DNA from: Vibrio sp. PID17_43 | GTDB taxonomy: Bacteria; Pseudomonadota; Gammaproteobacteria; Enterobacterales; Vibrionaceae | Assembly: GCF_002608565.1 (NCBI RefSeq) | Contig: NZ_LIXM01000010.1 | Location: 62,001-126,000 of the forward strand | Direction of reading: 5' to 3' | Length of the DNA stretch: 64,000 nucleotides | Shown here: positions 29,882 through 39,788 of the stretch, in pieces | How the letters are laid out: each line of letters starts with the position of its first letter | Numbering within the stretch: position 1 is the first letter of the stretch | Notes under the pieces: model-generated | Seen by the model: only the letters and a program-made list of their open reading frames with translations | The model's database searches: none | What the model was told of the DNA's origin: nothing | Made by a program: the position numbers and the translations under genes

Positions 29882-31471
29882 TTATTTGATAGGGGTAAAT
29901 TGAGGTTGAAGTTGATCGCAAACATGACGAGCAAAGCCACTACCAGCTTCACTGTAGATGTTAAATGCTGCATCGACTCCACTTTCTAGTAAGCCTTCTA
30001 GTTGATCGGGATATTCGGCAATTGCAGCAATTTGGCCTTTGTAGTTTCGGCTTTGTAATTGCTCAAGTGCGGTTTGGTTTCCTTGATGGTGTGGCATCGC
30101 CAGAAGAACCATCTTCACGTTCGCGGTATCTAAGATACGTTCCCAAAAATCCGGGTCAGTCGCATCGCCGGAAATCACATTACGGCCTTCAGATCGGTGT
30201 TTATGGGCAGCGTCTTCACGAACTTCGACACCAAGAGAGATCTTGCCATAGCGAGCGCGAAGTTCATCATAAGCACCTGTACCAATTCGACCCATACCTA
30301 AAATCAATATTTGCGCATGCCCTGGATTGATGAGTTGGTCACGTTGGTTCAGCTTCTCTGCCGCCGTTTCTTGTAGCCACTTACCCGAGTGTTGGTAAAT
30401 TTGATGACCAAGTCTGTTTAGTGGCGCAGAAATGATGAATGAGATAGAAACGGCGACCGCAATCGCGGCTAGTATATCGCTTGGCATCCATCCCATATTA
30501 TACGCAAGGCCACCCACAATCAGGCCAAATTCACTGTAATTGAACAGTGAAAGTGATGTAAGTAAAGAGGTACGAACACGGAACTTAAAGTAGTTGATGG
30601 TTAGGAAGTAAAGCACCCCTTTGATTGGTAGTAACAGAATAAAGAGCAGCGCGAGGCCTACACCGTTAAAGCTCAGTGATGCGGATAGGCCAATGTTTAG
30701 GAAGAAACAGACTAAAAACAGTTCCTTCATGTTAAATAGGGCTTTGGAAAGCTCTGACGCTTTGCGGTGGCCGGCGAGTAGCATGCCAAGGATCAGCGCG
30801 CCGAGATCTGGCTTCATACCAACCAATTCAAATAAGCCTGCGCCGACAACGAGTGCGAAAAAGATGCCAAATAGCACCAGCATTTCACCGTGGCCGACTT
30901 TGTCTAACACTTTGTAGAACAGTGGACGAAGTAGCGGCAGGGCAAACAGGCCAATGGCATACCATTCAGGGATTTTCCCTGTTGATGCGGTCAAGAACAC
31001 CACGGCAAAGATATCTTGCATAACAAGAATACCGATAGCCAGAGTGCCGTAAGTGGCATTTATTTCCCCCTTTTCTTGCAGAGTCTTAACAGCAAAAACG
31101 GTACTAGAGAATGAGAGGGCGAACGCTAAGAGCAATATTTGCGTGCTGTCCATGTCCGTTAACGAGGACAGGCCAAGCAGCTTTAATCCGATAAGAACCA
31201 GCGCAAAGAACAGAGTGGAAATAATATTGTGCACGGTCGCGCCACCCCAGATCTCTTTGGAAAGTAGGGTTTTGACATCAAGCTTTAAACCGATAGTGAA
31301 AAGTAGAAGCGTCACACCGAGATCGGCGAGGGTGATGATGACCTCATTGCTCTGATAACCAAAAGCATGCAAGCCAAAGCCCGCAAGCAGAAAGCCAACC
31401 AGAGGTGGGAGGTTGCACTTGAGCGCAATAAAACCAGCTATAAAAGCCGTTGTAATTAGAATAATTTCCAT
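29882..31471 (-). CDS. CPA2-family cation:proton antiporter with TrkA-N domain
   Basis: A 529-residue protein. Roughly residues 1-370 form a 12-helix Na+/H+ exchanger-type core (NLPPLVGFLLAGFGLHAFGY, LADLGVTLLLFTIGLKLD, LGALILGMLLAGH). Residues about 385-510 form a cytoplasmic Rossmann TrkA-N domain with ILILGMGRIGTGAYDELRAR that binds NAD(H) or nucleotides. This is the KefB/KefC/YbaL layout of potassium efflux systems, but no KefF/KefG-type partner gene is adjacent and no glutathione-gating feature can be verified. Ion specificity is open. Confidence 0.88.
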   Translation of the reverse strand: MEIILITTAFIAGFIALKCNLPPLVGFLLAGFGLHAFGYQSNEVIITLADLGVTLLLFTIGLKLDVKTLLSKEIWGGATVHNIISTLFFALVLIGLKLLGLSSLTDMDSTQILLLAFALSFSSTVFAVKTLQEKGEINATYGTLAIGILVMQDIFAVVFLTASTGKIPEWYAIGLFALPLLRPLFYKVLDKVGHGEMLVLFGIFFALVVGAGLFELVGMKPDLGALILGMLLAGHRKASELSKALFNMKELFLVCFFLNIGLSASLSFNGVGLALLFILLLPIKGVLYFLTINYFKFRVRTSLLTSLSLFNYSEFGLIVGGLAYNMGWMPSDILAAIAVAVSISFIISAPLNRLGHQIYQHSGKWLQETAAEKLNQRDQLINPGHAQILILGMGRIGTGAYDELRARYGKISLGVEVREDAAHKHRSEGRNVISGDATDPDFWERILDTANVKMVLLAMPHHQGNQTALEQLQSRNYKGQIAAIAEYPDQLEGLLESGVDAAFNIYSEAGSGFARHVCDQLQPQFTPIK

Positions 31472-31496
31472 ACTGTTGAGCTATATTCCTGATATA

Positions 31497-31524
31497 CAAA
31501 AACGGGCTGTGAAATCACAGCCCG
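31497..31524 (-). terminator. Terminator of nagAC
   Basis: On the minus strand CGGGCTGTGA / TCACAGCCCG is followed by TTTTTG, after the nagC stop. Confidence 0.88.
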
Positions 31525-31552
31525 AGATTGTAACTTAATTGGATGTATAAAC

Positions 31553-32767
31553 TTAGTCTTCTAGTAACTTTTGTAACAAAACACCGTTTAACATGGCACG
31601 TTTAATCATTGCAAATGCACCCATGGTTGGTTGCTTATCAATATGTGATGCGACGATAGGGAGTTCGTTGTGGAATGTTTTTAAAGATTGGTTTTCTACA
31701 TTACGTCGAATCGCTGGGAAAACAATTTCTTCGGCCGCAGTGATATCACCCGCAATGACAATCTTTTGTGGGTTAAACAAGTTAACTGTAATTGCGATGG
31801 CTTTACCTAGCTGGTTACCCACACGTACCAAGCTTTGTTTTGCCAATTCATCCCCGCTAATGGCGTGACTACAAACATCTTCGATAGTGATGTGTTCCAG
31901 CTGAGTGAGGCTGGACTCGTAGCCTTGCGCGATCAATTGTCTGACTCGTTTTACGATGGCAGGGTTTGCAGCCACCGTTTCCAAGCAACCAAAGTTGCCA
32001 CATTGACATTGTTCGCCTAAAGGGTCGATTTGAATATGGCCGATTTCACCCACGTTGCGATTAAAACCAAGGAATACCTCTCCCTTTACAATGATACCCG
32101 CTCCCGTACCTCGGTGAACACTAACAAGAATAGAGTCTTGGCAGTCTTGACTTGCACCAAAGTAGTGCTCGGCTAATGCCATGCTGCGAACATCATTACC
32201 GACAAAGCAGGCAGTATTAAACTTTTCACTAATGATCTCCCCAAGCGCGAGGTTATCGATATCAGTGTTTGGCATATACTCGACAACCCCTGTGGTTGGG
32301 TTAACCAAACCAGGAAGGGTAATACCAATTGCAATGAGCTGATCAATCTTATCTTGGCAACGATCACGAAAACCTTTCAATAACTCAATTAACCCTGTAA
32401 TCAAGTCAGCTTGATTTGAGTAATGAAGTTCGTGCTGATCGGTAACTAAAGCCGTTCCGCCCAGATCGTATAAACAGAACTGAACATAGTCACGGCCCAA
32501 TCGAATGGCGATAGAGTGGAATGGCTTCACTTCAGTGGTCAACGAGATAGCTCGGCGACCACCAGTAGAAGCTTGTTGCGCGACCTCTTTAATTAGACCG
32601 TGCTCTAAAAGTTGACGGGTTATTTTGGTAACACTTGCTGGAGCAAGCTGACTTACATCGGCTACCTGTATGCGGGAGATAGGACCTTGTTGGTCGATCA
32701 ACCTATAAACAGCAGCACTGTTCAACTGCTTTACTAAATCTACATTACCAATCTGTCCGCCATTCAT
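31553..32767 (-). CDS. nagC: N-acetylglucosamine repressor NagC
   Basis: A 404-residue ROK-family repressor. The N-terminal winged helix (about 10-75) reads QGPISRIQVADVSQLAPASVTKITR in overlapping parts. The ROK sugar-binding domain has the zinc motif QCQCGNFGCLE and VHRGTGAGIIVKGE. NagC represses nag genes until it binds GlcNAc-6-P, which accumulates when NagE imports GlcNAc. It lies 2 nt after nagA, so the two are translated from one message. Two NagC-like operator sites lie upstream of nagA/nagE. Confidence 0.95.
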   Translation of the reverse strand: MNGGQIGNVDLVKQLNSAAVYRLIDQQGPISRIQVADVSQLAPASVTKITRQLLEHGLIKEVAQQASTGGRRAISLTTEVKPFHSIAIRLGRDYVQFCLYDLGGTALVTDQHELHYSNQADLITGLIELLKGFRDRCQDKIDQLIAIGITLPGLVNPTTGVVEYMPNTDIDNLALGEIISEKFNTACFVGNDVRSMALAEHYFGASQDCQDSILVSVHRGTGAGIIVKGEVFLGFNRNVGEIGHIQIDPLGEQCQCGNFGCLETVAANPAIVKRVRQLIAQGYESSLTQLEHITIEDVCSHAISGDELAKQSLVRVGNQLGKAIAITVNLFNPQKIVIAGDITAAEEIVFPAIRRNVENQSLKTFHNELPIVASHIDKQPTMGAFAMIKRAMLNGVLLQKLLED

Positions 32768-32769
32768 GC

Positions 32770-33906
32770 TTAATTTTGCTCGTATTGTCCGTTAACAACC
32801 GTCGCTTTTACATTGAAGTCACGATCGAAAATAGTTAGGTTTGCCACCATACCTTTTCGAATTCGGCCAAGACGCTCCTCAACACCGATAGCGGTAGCTG
32901 GATAAAGCGTAGCCATTCGTAGAGCTTCGTCTAAAGCGATGCCCGCGTGCTCAACGGTGTTCTGAACTGCTTCAATCATTGTCAGAGCTGAGCCGCCTAG
33001 TGTGCCGTTTTCATCAACACACTTACCATCTCGGTAATATACTTTCTTACCAACAAAAATAAAGTGATCCATGTCGGCACCTGCTGGAGCTGTGGCATCG
33101 GTCACCAAAACAAGCTTTTCACCTTTGATTTTATGCGCAATACGGATGTTCGCGTAATCAACATGGAAACCGTCTGCAATGATGCCTGCGTAAACTTCAG
33201 GCGTATCGTAAATAGCGCCCACAACACCAGGTTCACGACCCACCATTGGTGTCATCGCATTAAACAGGTGTGTAGCAAAGGTAATGCCTGCTTCAAAGCC
33301 TTCACGCGCTTCAGCATAGGTTGCATTCGTGTGGCCGATAGATACCACGATGCCAGCCGCTTTCAAACGTGAGATGTGCTCAGGATCGTTTTGTTCTGGT
33401 GCCAATGTTACTTTTGCAACGATGTCTGCGTTTTCACAGATAAGATCAATCATGCCGTCATCTGATGGGCGAATGAAATCAACGCTGTGGATGCCTTTTT
33501 TGGCAACGTTAAGGTAAGGGCCTTCTAAATGTAGGCCTAGTGATTGGTTTTTATATTGGTTGTGGTATTCGCGAGCTGCTGCGATTGAAGCACGCATGTC
33601 TTCGTCAGATGAAGTGATAAGGGTAGGCAGAAAGCTCGTACAGCCAGACTTTAAGTTCGCGTTATGCATAATCTGCATGGTTTCTGGTGTGATTTCGTCG
33701 TTAAGCATTACGCCACCACAGCCATTTAACTGAAGGTCTATGAAGCCTGGGCTTAGGTTTGCACCGTTTAAATCTCTAACTTCAATAGTCTCTGGTAATT
33801 GAGTCACAGGCACTACCGAGTGTATCTGATCGTTTTCAATGATAACCGCATGGTGGGTGAGAACGTCACTACCGGTATAGATTTTACAGTTACTTAGCGC
33901 GTACAT
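32770..33906 (-). CDS. nagA: N-acetylglucosamine-6-phosphate deacetylase
   Basis: NagA converts GlcNAc-6-P to glucosamine-6-P and acetate. It is 378 residues with the amidohydrolase layout: [15 protein letters not shown], metal-site segments [26 protein letters not shown] and [16 protein letters not shown], and catalytic-aspartate region [10 protein letters not shown]. It is divergent from nagE and followed directly by nagC. No nagB is present in this cluster, so glucosamine-6-P deaminase must be elsewhere. Confidence 0.96.
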   Translation of the reverse strand: MYALSNCKIYTGSDVLTHHAVIIENDQIHSVVPVTQLPETIEVRDLNGANLSPGFIDLQLNGCGGVMLNDEITPETMQIMHNANLKSGCTSFLPTLITSSDEDMRASIAAAREYHNQYKNQSLGLHLEGPYLNVAKKGIHSVDFIRPSDDGMIDLICENADIVAKVTLAPEQNDPEHISRLKAAGIVVSIGHTNATYAEAREGFEAGITFATHLFNAMTPMVGREPGVVGAIYDTPEVYAGIIADGFHVDYANIRIAHKIKGEKLVLVTDATAPAGADMDHFIFVGKKVYYRDGKCVDENGTLGGSALTMIEAVQNTVEHAGIALDEALRMATLYPATAIGVEERLGRIRKGMVANLTIFDRDFNVKATVVNGQYEQN

Positions 33907-34197
33907 ATTCAGCGAGTCCTTATAAATTAGAATTCAATTTCTGCCTTGTTATCTAGATGATGTGCGAGTGAATCCTATGGATTACTTAGTTTGTATCACT
34001 GATTTAGATAACAGGTCACATACAGCAAGTCGCGTTTTATTAATGTTATTGTCATTGTAACCATTTGAAAAATATTGAATTAATTGCTTGTTGTTATTAT
34101 TTTTCAGAGCAAAGCTACTGCGATTAGCCTGTTGAGAGACTAAAATAACACTGATTCTTTCTTGCATATAGTGCGAGAATTTTATCGTTAAAACGCC

Positions 34198-34220
34198 ATT
34201 TTTTCGTATAATAAAATAAG
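34198..34220. promoter_or_regulatory. NagC-like operator, nagA side
   Basis: ATTTTTTCG - TATA - ATAAAATAAG has the TTTTTCG half-site and an AT-rich partner arm typical of NagC operators. Its centre is about 95 bp from the second site, a spacing close to that used for NagC looping between nagE and nagB in E. coli. Confidence 0.4.
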
Positions 34221-34264
34221 TTTTATGATCTCGCTAGCAAAAACCTTTCTATTGGGCGATTTCT

Positions 34265-34280
34265 GGTGATTGTGATCACA
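34265..34280. promoter_or_regulatory. CRP-binding site in nagA-nagE gap
   Basis: GGTGA-N6-TCACA matches the CRP consensus TGTGA-N6-TCACA with one mismatch. It lies between the two NagC-like operators. Confidence 0.7.
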
Positions 34281-34291
34281 AACAATGAGGT

Positions 34292-34316
34292 TTTAATTTG
34301 CGGAGCAAAATTAATA
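34292..34316. promoter_or_regulatory. NagC-like operator, nagE side
   Basis: TTTAATTTGC-GGA-GCAAAATTAATA is a good inverted repeat with the AT-rich arms and central C/G pair expected of NagC operators, about 80 nt upstream of the nagE start. Confidence 0.6.
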
Positions 34317-34395
34317 TCATAAACTGGTGCGAACTAAATTGAACGACTGAAATAAGTCTTCAACAAAACATAAAATCCTATAGGGGGAACTTAAG

Positions 34396-35973
34396 GTGAA
34401 TATTCTTGGGTACGCGCAGAAGTTAGGTAAAGCACTTATGCTTCCTATCGCAACGCTTCCAGTTGCAGCGCTTTTACTACGTTTGGGTCAAGGCGACCTT
34501 TTAGATATTCCATTTATGGCTCAAGCGGGTGGTGCGATCTTCGGTCAACTTCCACTTCTCTTTGGTCTAGGTATTGCGATCGGTCTTTCTAAAGATGGTC
34601 AAGGTGCTGCTGGTCTAGCTGGTGCCGTGGCTTACTTTGTAATTACAGCAACAGCAACAACAATCAATGCTGACGTAAATATGTCATTCTTTGGTGGTAT
34701 CATTGCTGGTATTATCGCTGGTCACTCTTACAACGCTTTCCATGCGACGCGTCTTCCTGAGTGGTTGGCATTCTTCTCTGGCAAACGTCTAGTACCTATC
34801 ATGGCGGGTCTTTTCGCGCTAGTAGCAGGTGCAATCGCTGGTGTTGTTTGGCCATCAATTCAAGCTGGTCTTGACGCTCTAGCACACGCGGTATCAACAT
34901 CTGGCGCTATCGGTCAGTTTGTATACGGTACACTTAACCGTGCGCTTATCCCTGTAGGTCTACACCACGTATTAAACTCGTATTTCTGGTTCGGTATGGG
35001 TACGTGTCAAGAAGTTATAGTTTCTGGCGCAACAGCAGCTGGTCAAGCACTTCCTGCACTACAACAGCTTTGTGTTGACCCTTCTCTAGCTAAGACTCTA
35101 GTTGTTGGTCAAGCTCACACATTTGAATTCGCAAACTCTGTCACTCCAGAAATCACTGCAACAGTTAAAGAAGTAACTGAAACCGTTAAATCTGGTGACC
35201 TACACCGCTTCTTTGGCGGCGATAAGAGCGCTGGTGTATTCATGAACGGTTTCTTCCCTGTAATGATGTTCGGTCTACCGGGTGCAGCACTTGCTATGTA
35301 CCTCGCTGCACCAGTTGAGAAACGCAGCCAAGTTGGTGGCGCGCTATTCTCAGTAGCATTCTGTTCATTCCTAACAGGTATTACTGAGCCTCTAGAGTTC
35401 ATGTTCGTATTCCTAGCACCTGCACTATATGCAATGCACGCGGTGTTCACAGGCTTGTCTCTAGTAATTGCAAACATGTTTGGTACGCTACACGGCTTTG
35501 GTTTCTCTGCAGGTCTTATCGACTTCGTATTGAACTACGGTCTAGCAACTAAGCCTCTAGTACTGCTTGCTATCGGCCTAGGTTTTGGTGCCCTATACTT
35601 CTTCACATTTAGCTTCGCAATCCGCGCGTTCAACCTAAAATCGCCTGGTCGTGAAGATGACGACGAAGACACGCCTGCAGCAGCACCAGCAGGTGAAGCG
35701 AAAAAAGGTGACCTAGCTCGTCAATACCTAAAAGCATTAGGTGGTCACGACAACCTAACGTCTATCGACGCATGTATCACTCGTCTACGTCTAACTCTTA
35801 AAGATCGCTCTATCGCTGATGAAGCAGTACTTAAGAAACTAGGTGCGAAAGGTGTTGTGAAACTGGGTGAAAATAACCTTCAAGTTATCCTTGGTCCTCT
35901 TGCAGAAATCGTTGCTGGTGAAATGAAAGCAATCGGTTCAGGTGAAGACCTATCAGATGTAAAACTTCCGTAA
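34396..35973 (+). CDS. nagE: PTS N-acetylglucosamine transporter EIICB
   Basis: NagE imports and phosphorylates GlcNAc. It is 525 residues: an IIC membrane domain (about 1-375; KLGKALMLPIATLPVAALLLR, HHVLNSYFWFGMG, FLTGITEPLEFMFVFLAP) and a IIB domain with the phosphocysteine at about 460 in TSIDACITRLRLTLKD. A IIA domain, present in the 648-residue E. coli NagE, is missing, so phosphate probably comes from Crr. The start is GTG with an AGGGGG site upstream. It is divergent from nagAC, with CRP and NagC-like sites between. Confidence 0.95.
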   Translation: MNILGYAQKLGKALMLPIATLPVAALLLRLGQGDLLDIPFMAQAGGAIFGQLPLLFGLGIAIGLSKDGQGAAGLAGAVAYFVITATATTINADVNMSFFGGIIAGIIAGHSYNAFHATRLPEWLAFFSGKRLVPIMAGLFALVAGAIAGVVWPSIQAGLDALAHAVSTSGAIGQFVYGTLNRALIPVGLHHVLNSYFWFGMGTCQEVIVSGATAAGQALPALQQLCVDPSLAKTLVVGQAHTFEFANSVTPEITATVKEVTETVKSGDLHRFFGGDKSAGVFMNGFFPVMMFGLPGAALAMYLAAPVEKRSQVGGALFSVAFCSFLTGITEPLEFMFVFLAPALYAMHAVFTGLSLVIANMFGTLHGFGFSAGLIDFVLNYGLATKPLVLLAIGLGFGALYFFTFSFAIRAFNLKSPGREDDDEDTPAAAPAGEAKKGDLARQYLKALGGHDNLTSIDACITRLRLTLKDRSIADEAVLKKLGAKGVVKLGENNLQVILGPLAEIVAGEMKAIGSGEDLSDVKLP

Positions 35974-35995
35974 TTACATCTTAAGACTCTCTATT

Positions 35996-36023
35996 AAGAC
36001 CTCCTTCGGGAGGTCTTTTTTTG
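35996..36023 (+). terminator. Intrinsic terminator of nagE
   Basis: AAGACCTCC / GGAGGTCTT around TTCG, followed by TTTTTG. Confidence 0.92.
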
Positions 36024-36208
36024 TTTTGAGGGGATTGAATCTACACCGCTTTCAAGCGAAGTAGCGAAATATTGCTTTTTTAACGACGGTTCTTGTTGTC
36101 TAATCGCTAAGAATTGTGGATCATTAGGAATAATGCACTCTGCAAAACCAACCTTGGTTGCGGAGTACTGTTTTCTCTGACAATACTAATATTTTTGAGG
36201 TGCTATAG

Positions 36209-37879
36209 ATGAGTGAAGCTGATGCTCGTCCATCAAACTTTATTCGCCAGATCATTGATAAAGATCTAGCGGATGGTAAACACACTAGCGTGCATACTCG
36301 ATTCCCGCCAGAGCCAAATGGCTACTTGCACATCGGTCATGCTAAGTCTATCTGTTTGAACTTCGGTATTGCTCAGGACTACCAGGGTCAATGTAACTTA
36401 CGTTTCGACGATACAAACCCTGAAAAAGAAGACATCGAATACGTTGAGTCTATCAAGAAAGATGTAAACTGGTTGGGCTTCGAGTGGGATGGTGAAGTAT
36501 GTTACTCATCAAACTACTTCGATAAGCTTTACGAATATGCAATTGAATTGATTAACAAAGGCTTAGCGTATGTAGATGAGCTAAGTCCAGAGCAGATCCG
36601 TGAATACCGCGGCACACTAACTGCGCCAGGTAAACCAAGCCCTTATCGTGATCGTCCTATTGAAGAAAACCTAGCGTTATTTGAAAAAATGCGTGCGGGT
36701 GAATTCGAAGAAGGTAAAGCATGTCTACGCGCGAAGATCGACATGGGTTCTTCATTCATGGTTATGCGTGATCCAGTGATTTACCGTGTACGTTTTGCTA
36801 CTCACCATCAGACTGGTGACAAGTGGTGCATTTACCCAATGTACGACTTTACACACTGTATTTCTGATGCGCTAGAAGGCATTACGCATTCTATCTGTAC
36901 GTTAGAATTTATGGACAACCGTCGTCTTTACGATTGGGTTCTGGAAAATATCACGATTGATTGCCGTCCACACCAGTACGAATTCAGCCGCCTGAATCTT
37001 GAGTACACGGTGATGTCTAAGCGTAAGCTAAACCAGCTTGTGACTGAAAAATTGGTTGATGGTTGGGATGACCCGCGCATGCCAACAGTATCAGGTCTCC
37101 GTCGCCGTGGTTTCACGCCAGCATCAATCCGTGAATTCTGTAAGCGTATCGGTGTAACAAAGCAAGAGAACATGATCGAATTCGGTTCTCTAGAATCTTG
37201 TATTCGTGATGATCTAAACGAAAATGCACCGCGTGCGATGGCTGTTCTAGATCCAGTTAAGATTGTTATTGAGAACTACGAACAAGGCGCTGTTGAAACA
37301 CTAACGCTTGCAAATCATCCAAACAAACCTGAAATGGGTGAGCGTGAAGTACCATTTACTCGCGAAGTATGGATTGAGCGTGAAGACTTCCGTGAGGAAG
37401 GCAACAAGAAGTACAAGCGTCTGGTTCTAGGTAAAGAAGTTCGCCTGCGTGGCGCTTACGTAATCAAAGCAGAACGCGTTGAGAAAGATGCGGAAGGTAA
37501 CATCACAACTATCTTCTGTACTTACGATGTCGATACGCTAGGTAAGAACCCAGCTGATGGTCGTAAAGTGAAGGGTGTTATCCACTGGGTATCTGCGGAT
37601 AAAGCATTGCCTGCAGAAATCCGTTTGTACGATCGTTTGTTCACGGTACCAAACCCGGCTGCAGCGAATGACTTCGCGGCAACAATTAACCCAGAATCAC
37701 TAGTGGTTCTAAACGGTTTTGTTGAGCCAAGCCTAGCGGCTGCAGAAGCAGAGCAGGGCTTCCAGTTCGAACGTATGGGTTATTTCTGTGCAGATTCGAA
37801 AGATTCTTCAGCAGAGAAGCTAGTATTCAACCGTACGGTTGGTCTGCGTGACACTTGGGCAAAAATTGAGAATCAATAA
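36209..37879 (+). CDS. glnS: Glutaminyl-tRNA synthetase
   Basis: GlnS charges tRNA-Gln. It is 556 residues (E. coli 554). The class-I HIGH motif is in [15 protein letters not shown] and the KMSKS equivalent is VMSKRKL. The catalytic core is followed by the two beta-barrel anticodon-binding domains (from about residue 340). A GAGGTG site precedes the ATG. Stands alone with its own terminator. Confidence 0.99.
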   Translation: MSEADARPSNFIRQIIDKDLADGKHTSVHTRFPPEPNGYLHIGHAKSICLNFGIAQDYQGQCNLRFDDTNPEKEDIEYVESIKKDVNWLGFEWDGEVCYSSNYFDKLYEYAIELINKGLAYVDELSPEQIREYRGTLTAPGKPSPYRDRPIEENLALFEKMRAGEFEEGKACLRAKIDMGSSFMVMRDPVIYRVRFATHHQTGDKWCIYPMYDFTHCISDALEGITHSICTLEFMDNRRLYDWVLENITIDCRPHQYEFSRLNLEYTVMSKRKLNQLVTEKLVDGWDDPRMPTVSGLRRRGFTPASIREFCKRIGVTKQENMIEFGSLESCIRDDLNENAPRAMAVLDPVKIVIENYEQGAVETLTLANHPNKPEMGEREVPFTREVWIEREDFREEGNKKYKRLVLGKEVRLRGAYVIKAERVEKDAEGNITTIFCTYDVDTLGKNPADGRKVKGVIHWVSADKALPAEIRLYDRLFTVPNPAAANDFAATINPESLVVLNGFVEPSLAAAEAEQGFQFERMGYFCADSKDSSAEKLVFNRTVGLRDTWAKIENQ

Positions 37880-37901
37880 TCTCAATTAACTGCGAATAAA
37901 A

Positions 37902-37931
37902 AACGCCAGCTGAAAAGCTGGCGTTTTTTTG
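37902..37931 (+). terminator. Intrinsic terminator of glnS
   Basis: AACGCCAGC / GCTGGCGTT with a six-base loop followed by TTTTTG. Confidence 0.92.
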
Positions 37932-37942
37932 TTTCGGGCAAA

Positions 37943-37969
37943 TAAAAACGCCAGCCTGGGCTGACGTTA
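37943..37969 (-). terminator. Probable terminator of fur
   Basis: On the minus strand AACGTCAGC / GCTGGCGTT (one mismatch) is followed by TTTATTT. Its arms repeat those of the neighbouring glnS terminator. Confidence 0.7.
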
Positions 37970-38001
37970 AAGTGCATTACTGAGCAAAACTGAATACAGA
38001 A

Positions 38002-38451
38002 TTACTGTGCTGGTTTATGTGCGTCAGGGTTATCTTTACAAGTCCCGTCACCACATTTACCGTATAGGTATAAGCTATGGTTAGTAAGCGTGACATTGTA
38101 CTTAGCCGCAATTTCACGCTGACGTTGTTCAATTATTTCGTCTGAAAACTCAATAACTTCGCCACAGTCTAAACAAACTAGATGGTCATGGTGGTGCTGA
38201 GTTGATAATTCAAACACTGATTTTCCACCTTCAAAATGGTGTCGAGTTACAATGCCAGCATCATCAAACTGGTTGAGTACACGGTAAACCGTTGCAAGAC
38301 CTATTTCTTCACCTAGATCAATCAACTTTTTGTACAAATCTTCAGCACTAATGTGCTGGCAGTCTGGCTGCTGAAGTACTTCTAAAATTTTTAGCCTTGG
38401 AAGGGTTACTTTTAAACCCGCATCCTTCAGCGCCTGATTATTGTCTGACAT
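38002..38451 (-). CDS. fur: Ferric uptake regulator Fur
   Basis: A 149-residue iron-responsive repressor. The N-terminal winged helix covers about residues 1-83. The regulatory metal cluster HHHDH is at 86-90, the structural zinc cysteines are in CLDC (93, 96), and a second pair is at 133 and 138 near the C-terminus. Fur controls iron genes genome-wide; a perfect-armed Fur box lies before feoA in this window. Confidence 0.98.
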   Translation of the reverse strand: MSDNNQALKDAGLKVTLPRLKILEVLQQPDCQHISAEDLYKKLIDLGEEIGLATVYRVLNQFDDAGIVTRHHFEGGKSVFELSTQHHHDHLVCLDCGEVIEFSDEIIEQRQREIAAKYNVTLTNHSLYLYGKCGDGTCKDNPDAHKPAQ

Positions 38452-38650
38452 ATACTTTCCCGTTGGATCATCTGCAGCGATTTAACAGAATTTAATATGT
38501 CTACCATTATAGGCGAAGCATACTGAACATTAAACCACGAACTTCAAAGGGTTAATAGATTCTTTTTGTAAATTGGAAACGGCTCTATTATATTACAGAT
38601 CAGACCAGTTACATATTAATAACATTGAACTGCAAAGACTATGGATAGTT

Positions 38651-39154
38651 ATGAATAAGCGACTTGCTAAGATATATAAACCAGGGATAGTGAAATTTTC
38701 GCTCAATATTTGGCCGCCATTTTGGGGGGCTGGTATCAAAATCTTACATATTTCTGATGATTTTCGAACGGTAAAGGTCCGTTTGAAGCTCTGCTGGTGG
38801 AATAAAAATGCGAATCGCACCCAATATGGTGGCAGCATTTTTTCACTCACCGATCCGATTTACTCACTGATGCTTATGGGGATTTTGCGTGAGGAATATT
38901 ATGTTTGGGATAAAGAAGCAAGCATCAATTTTATCAAGCCGGGACAAAGTGATTTGTTTGCCGAATTTGAAGTAACAGACGGTATGCTAGAAGAGATCTA
39001 TCAGGTCACCCGTAACGGAGAGAAATGTTTTCCAGAGTTCATTACACACGTTAAAGATAAGGACGGTAATGTGGTATCGCAAGTACAGCGGAAGCTATAT
39101 GTACGGAAAAAACCTCAATATCGGGAAGAAGAGATTGCCTCCGAAGCTTCATAG
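38651..39154 (+). CDS. DUF4442 (hot-dog fold, thioesterase-like) protein
   Basis: A 167-residue protein of the DUF4442 family, which has a hot-dog fold like acyl-CoA thioesterases. Landmarks are WPPFWGAGIKILHISDDFRT, the central helix segment RTQYGGSIFSLTDPIYSLML and INFIKPGQSDLFAEFEV. The ATG at 38651 is preferred to an in-frame TTG 26 codons upstream; GGA lies five bases before it. A catalytic residue cannot be assigned by eye and no substrate is known. It is divergent from fur. Confidence 0.85.
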   Translation: MNKRLAKIYKPGIVKFSLNIWPPFWGAGIKILHISDDFRTVKVRLKLCWWNKNANRTQYGGSIFSLTDPIYSLMLMGILREEYYVWDKEASINFIKPGQSDLFAEFEVTDGMLEEIYQVTRNGEKCFPEFITHVKDKDGNVVSQVQRKLYVRKKPQYREEEIASEAS

Positions 39155-39166
39155 CATTCAGATAAA

Positions 39167-39193
39167 AAAAGACCTCCTGATGGAGGTCTTTTC
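39167..39193. terminator. Bidirectional terminator, DUF4442 gene / fldA
   Basis: AAAAGACCTCC / GGAGGTCTTTT around TGAT between convergent genes. Confidence 0.92.
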
Positions 39194-39206
39194 TATAATG
39201 CTTTAA

Positions 39207-39740
39207 TTAGCCTTCAAGCTCGGCTAGGCACATCTCTTCGTGGATTTGCTTAACCCAGTTTGCAACGCGCTCTTCAGTTAATTCTGGTTGACGATCTTCG
39301 TCGATACATAGACCAACGAATTGGCTGTCATCGCCTTCAACCAGTGCTTTCGATGCTTCGAACTCGTAACCTTCTGTTGAAGTGTAACCTAGAATAGTAC
39401 CACCCTTAGACTCAACGATGTCACGTACAGTGCCCATCGCATCACAGAAGTATTCTGCGTAGTCTTCTTGGTCGCCACAGCCAAAGATAGCCACTAGCTT
39501 CGTTGAGAAGTCAATTTGCTCAAGCTCTGGGAAGAAATCATCCCAATCACACTGTGCTTCGCCGTAGTACCACGTAGGGATACCAAGAAGAAGAAGATCG
39601 AAATTATCAATGTCTTCTTTGCTGCTTTTTGCGATGTCTTGAACGTGAACTAGTTGCTTGCCTAGTTGTTTTTGAATCATCTTTGCAACGGCTTCAGTAT
39701 TACCTGTGTCGCTACCGAAGAAGATACCTACACTTGCCAT
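39207..39740 (-). CDS. fldA: Flavodoxin
   Basis: FldA is an FMN electron carrier used by radical-SAM enzymes, methionine synthase and others, and can replace ferredoxin. It is 177 residues, a long-chain flavodoxin. The FMN phosphate loop is GSDTGNTEAVA (9-19). The isoalloxazine loops contain GIPTWYYGEAQCDW and GCGDQEDYAEYFCDAMG. The DUF2788 gene and ybfF lie upstream on the same strand, the usual ybfF-fldA order near fur. Confidence 0.97.
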   Translation of the reverse strand: MASVGIFFGSDTGNTEAVAKMIQKQLGKQLVHVQDIAKSSKEDIDNFDLLLLGIPTWYYGEAQCDWDDFFPELEQIDFSTKLVAIFGCGDQEDYAEYFCDAMGTVRDIVESKGGTILGYTSTEGYEFEASKALVEGDDSQFVGLCIDEDRQPELTEERVANWVKQIHEEMCLAELEG

Positions 39741-39788
39741 AGAATCTATACCTTTACATTGTTTATTATTGGCGATGGGGATAAGGGC

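Noticed and set aside
29882-31471. Assignment of the CPA2 protein as KefB or KefC
   Set aside because: Domain layout agrees, but no KefF/KefG partner is adjacent and glutathione-site residues cannot be verified by eye.
33982-34167. 61-codon minus-strand ORF in the nagA-nagE gap
   Set aside because: Low-complexity asparagine-rich translation inside a regulatory region; no family and no supporting ribosome site.
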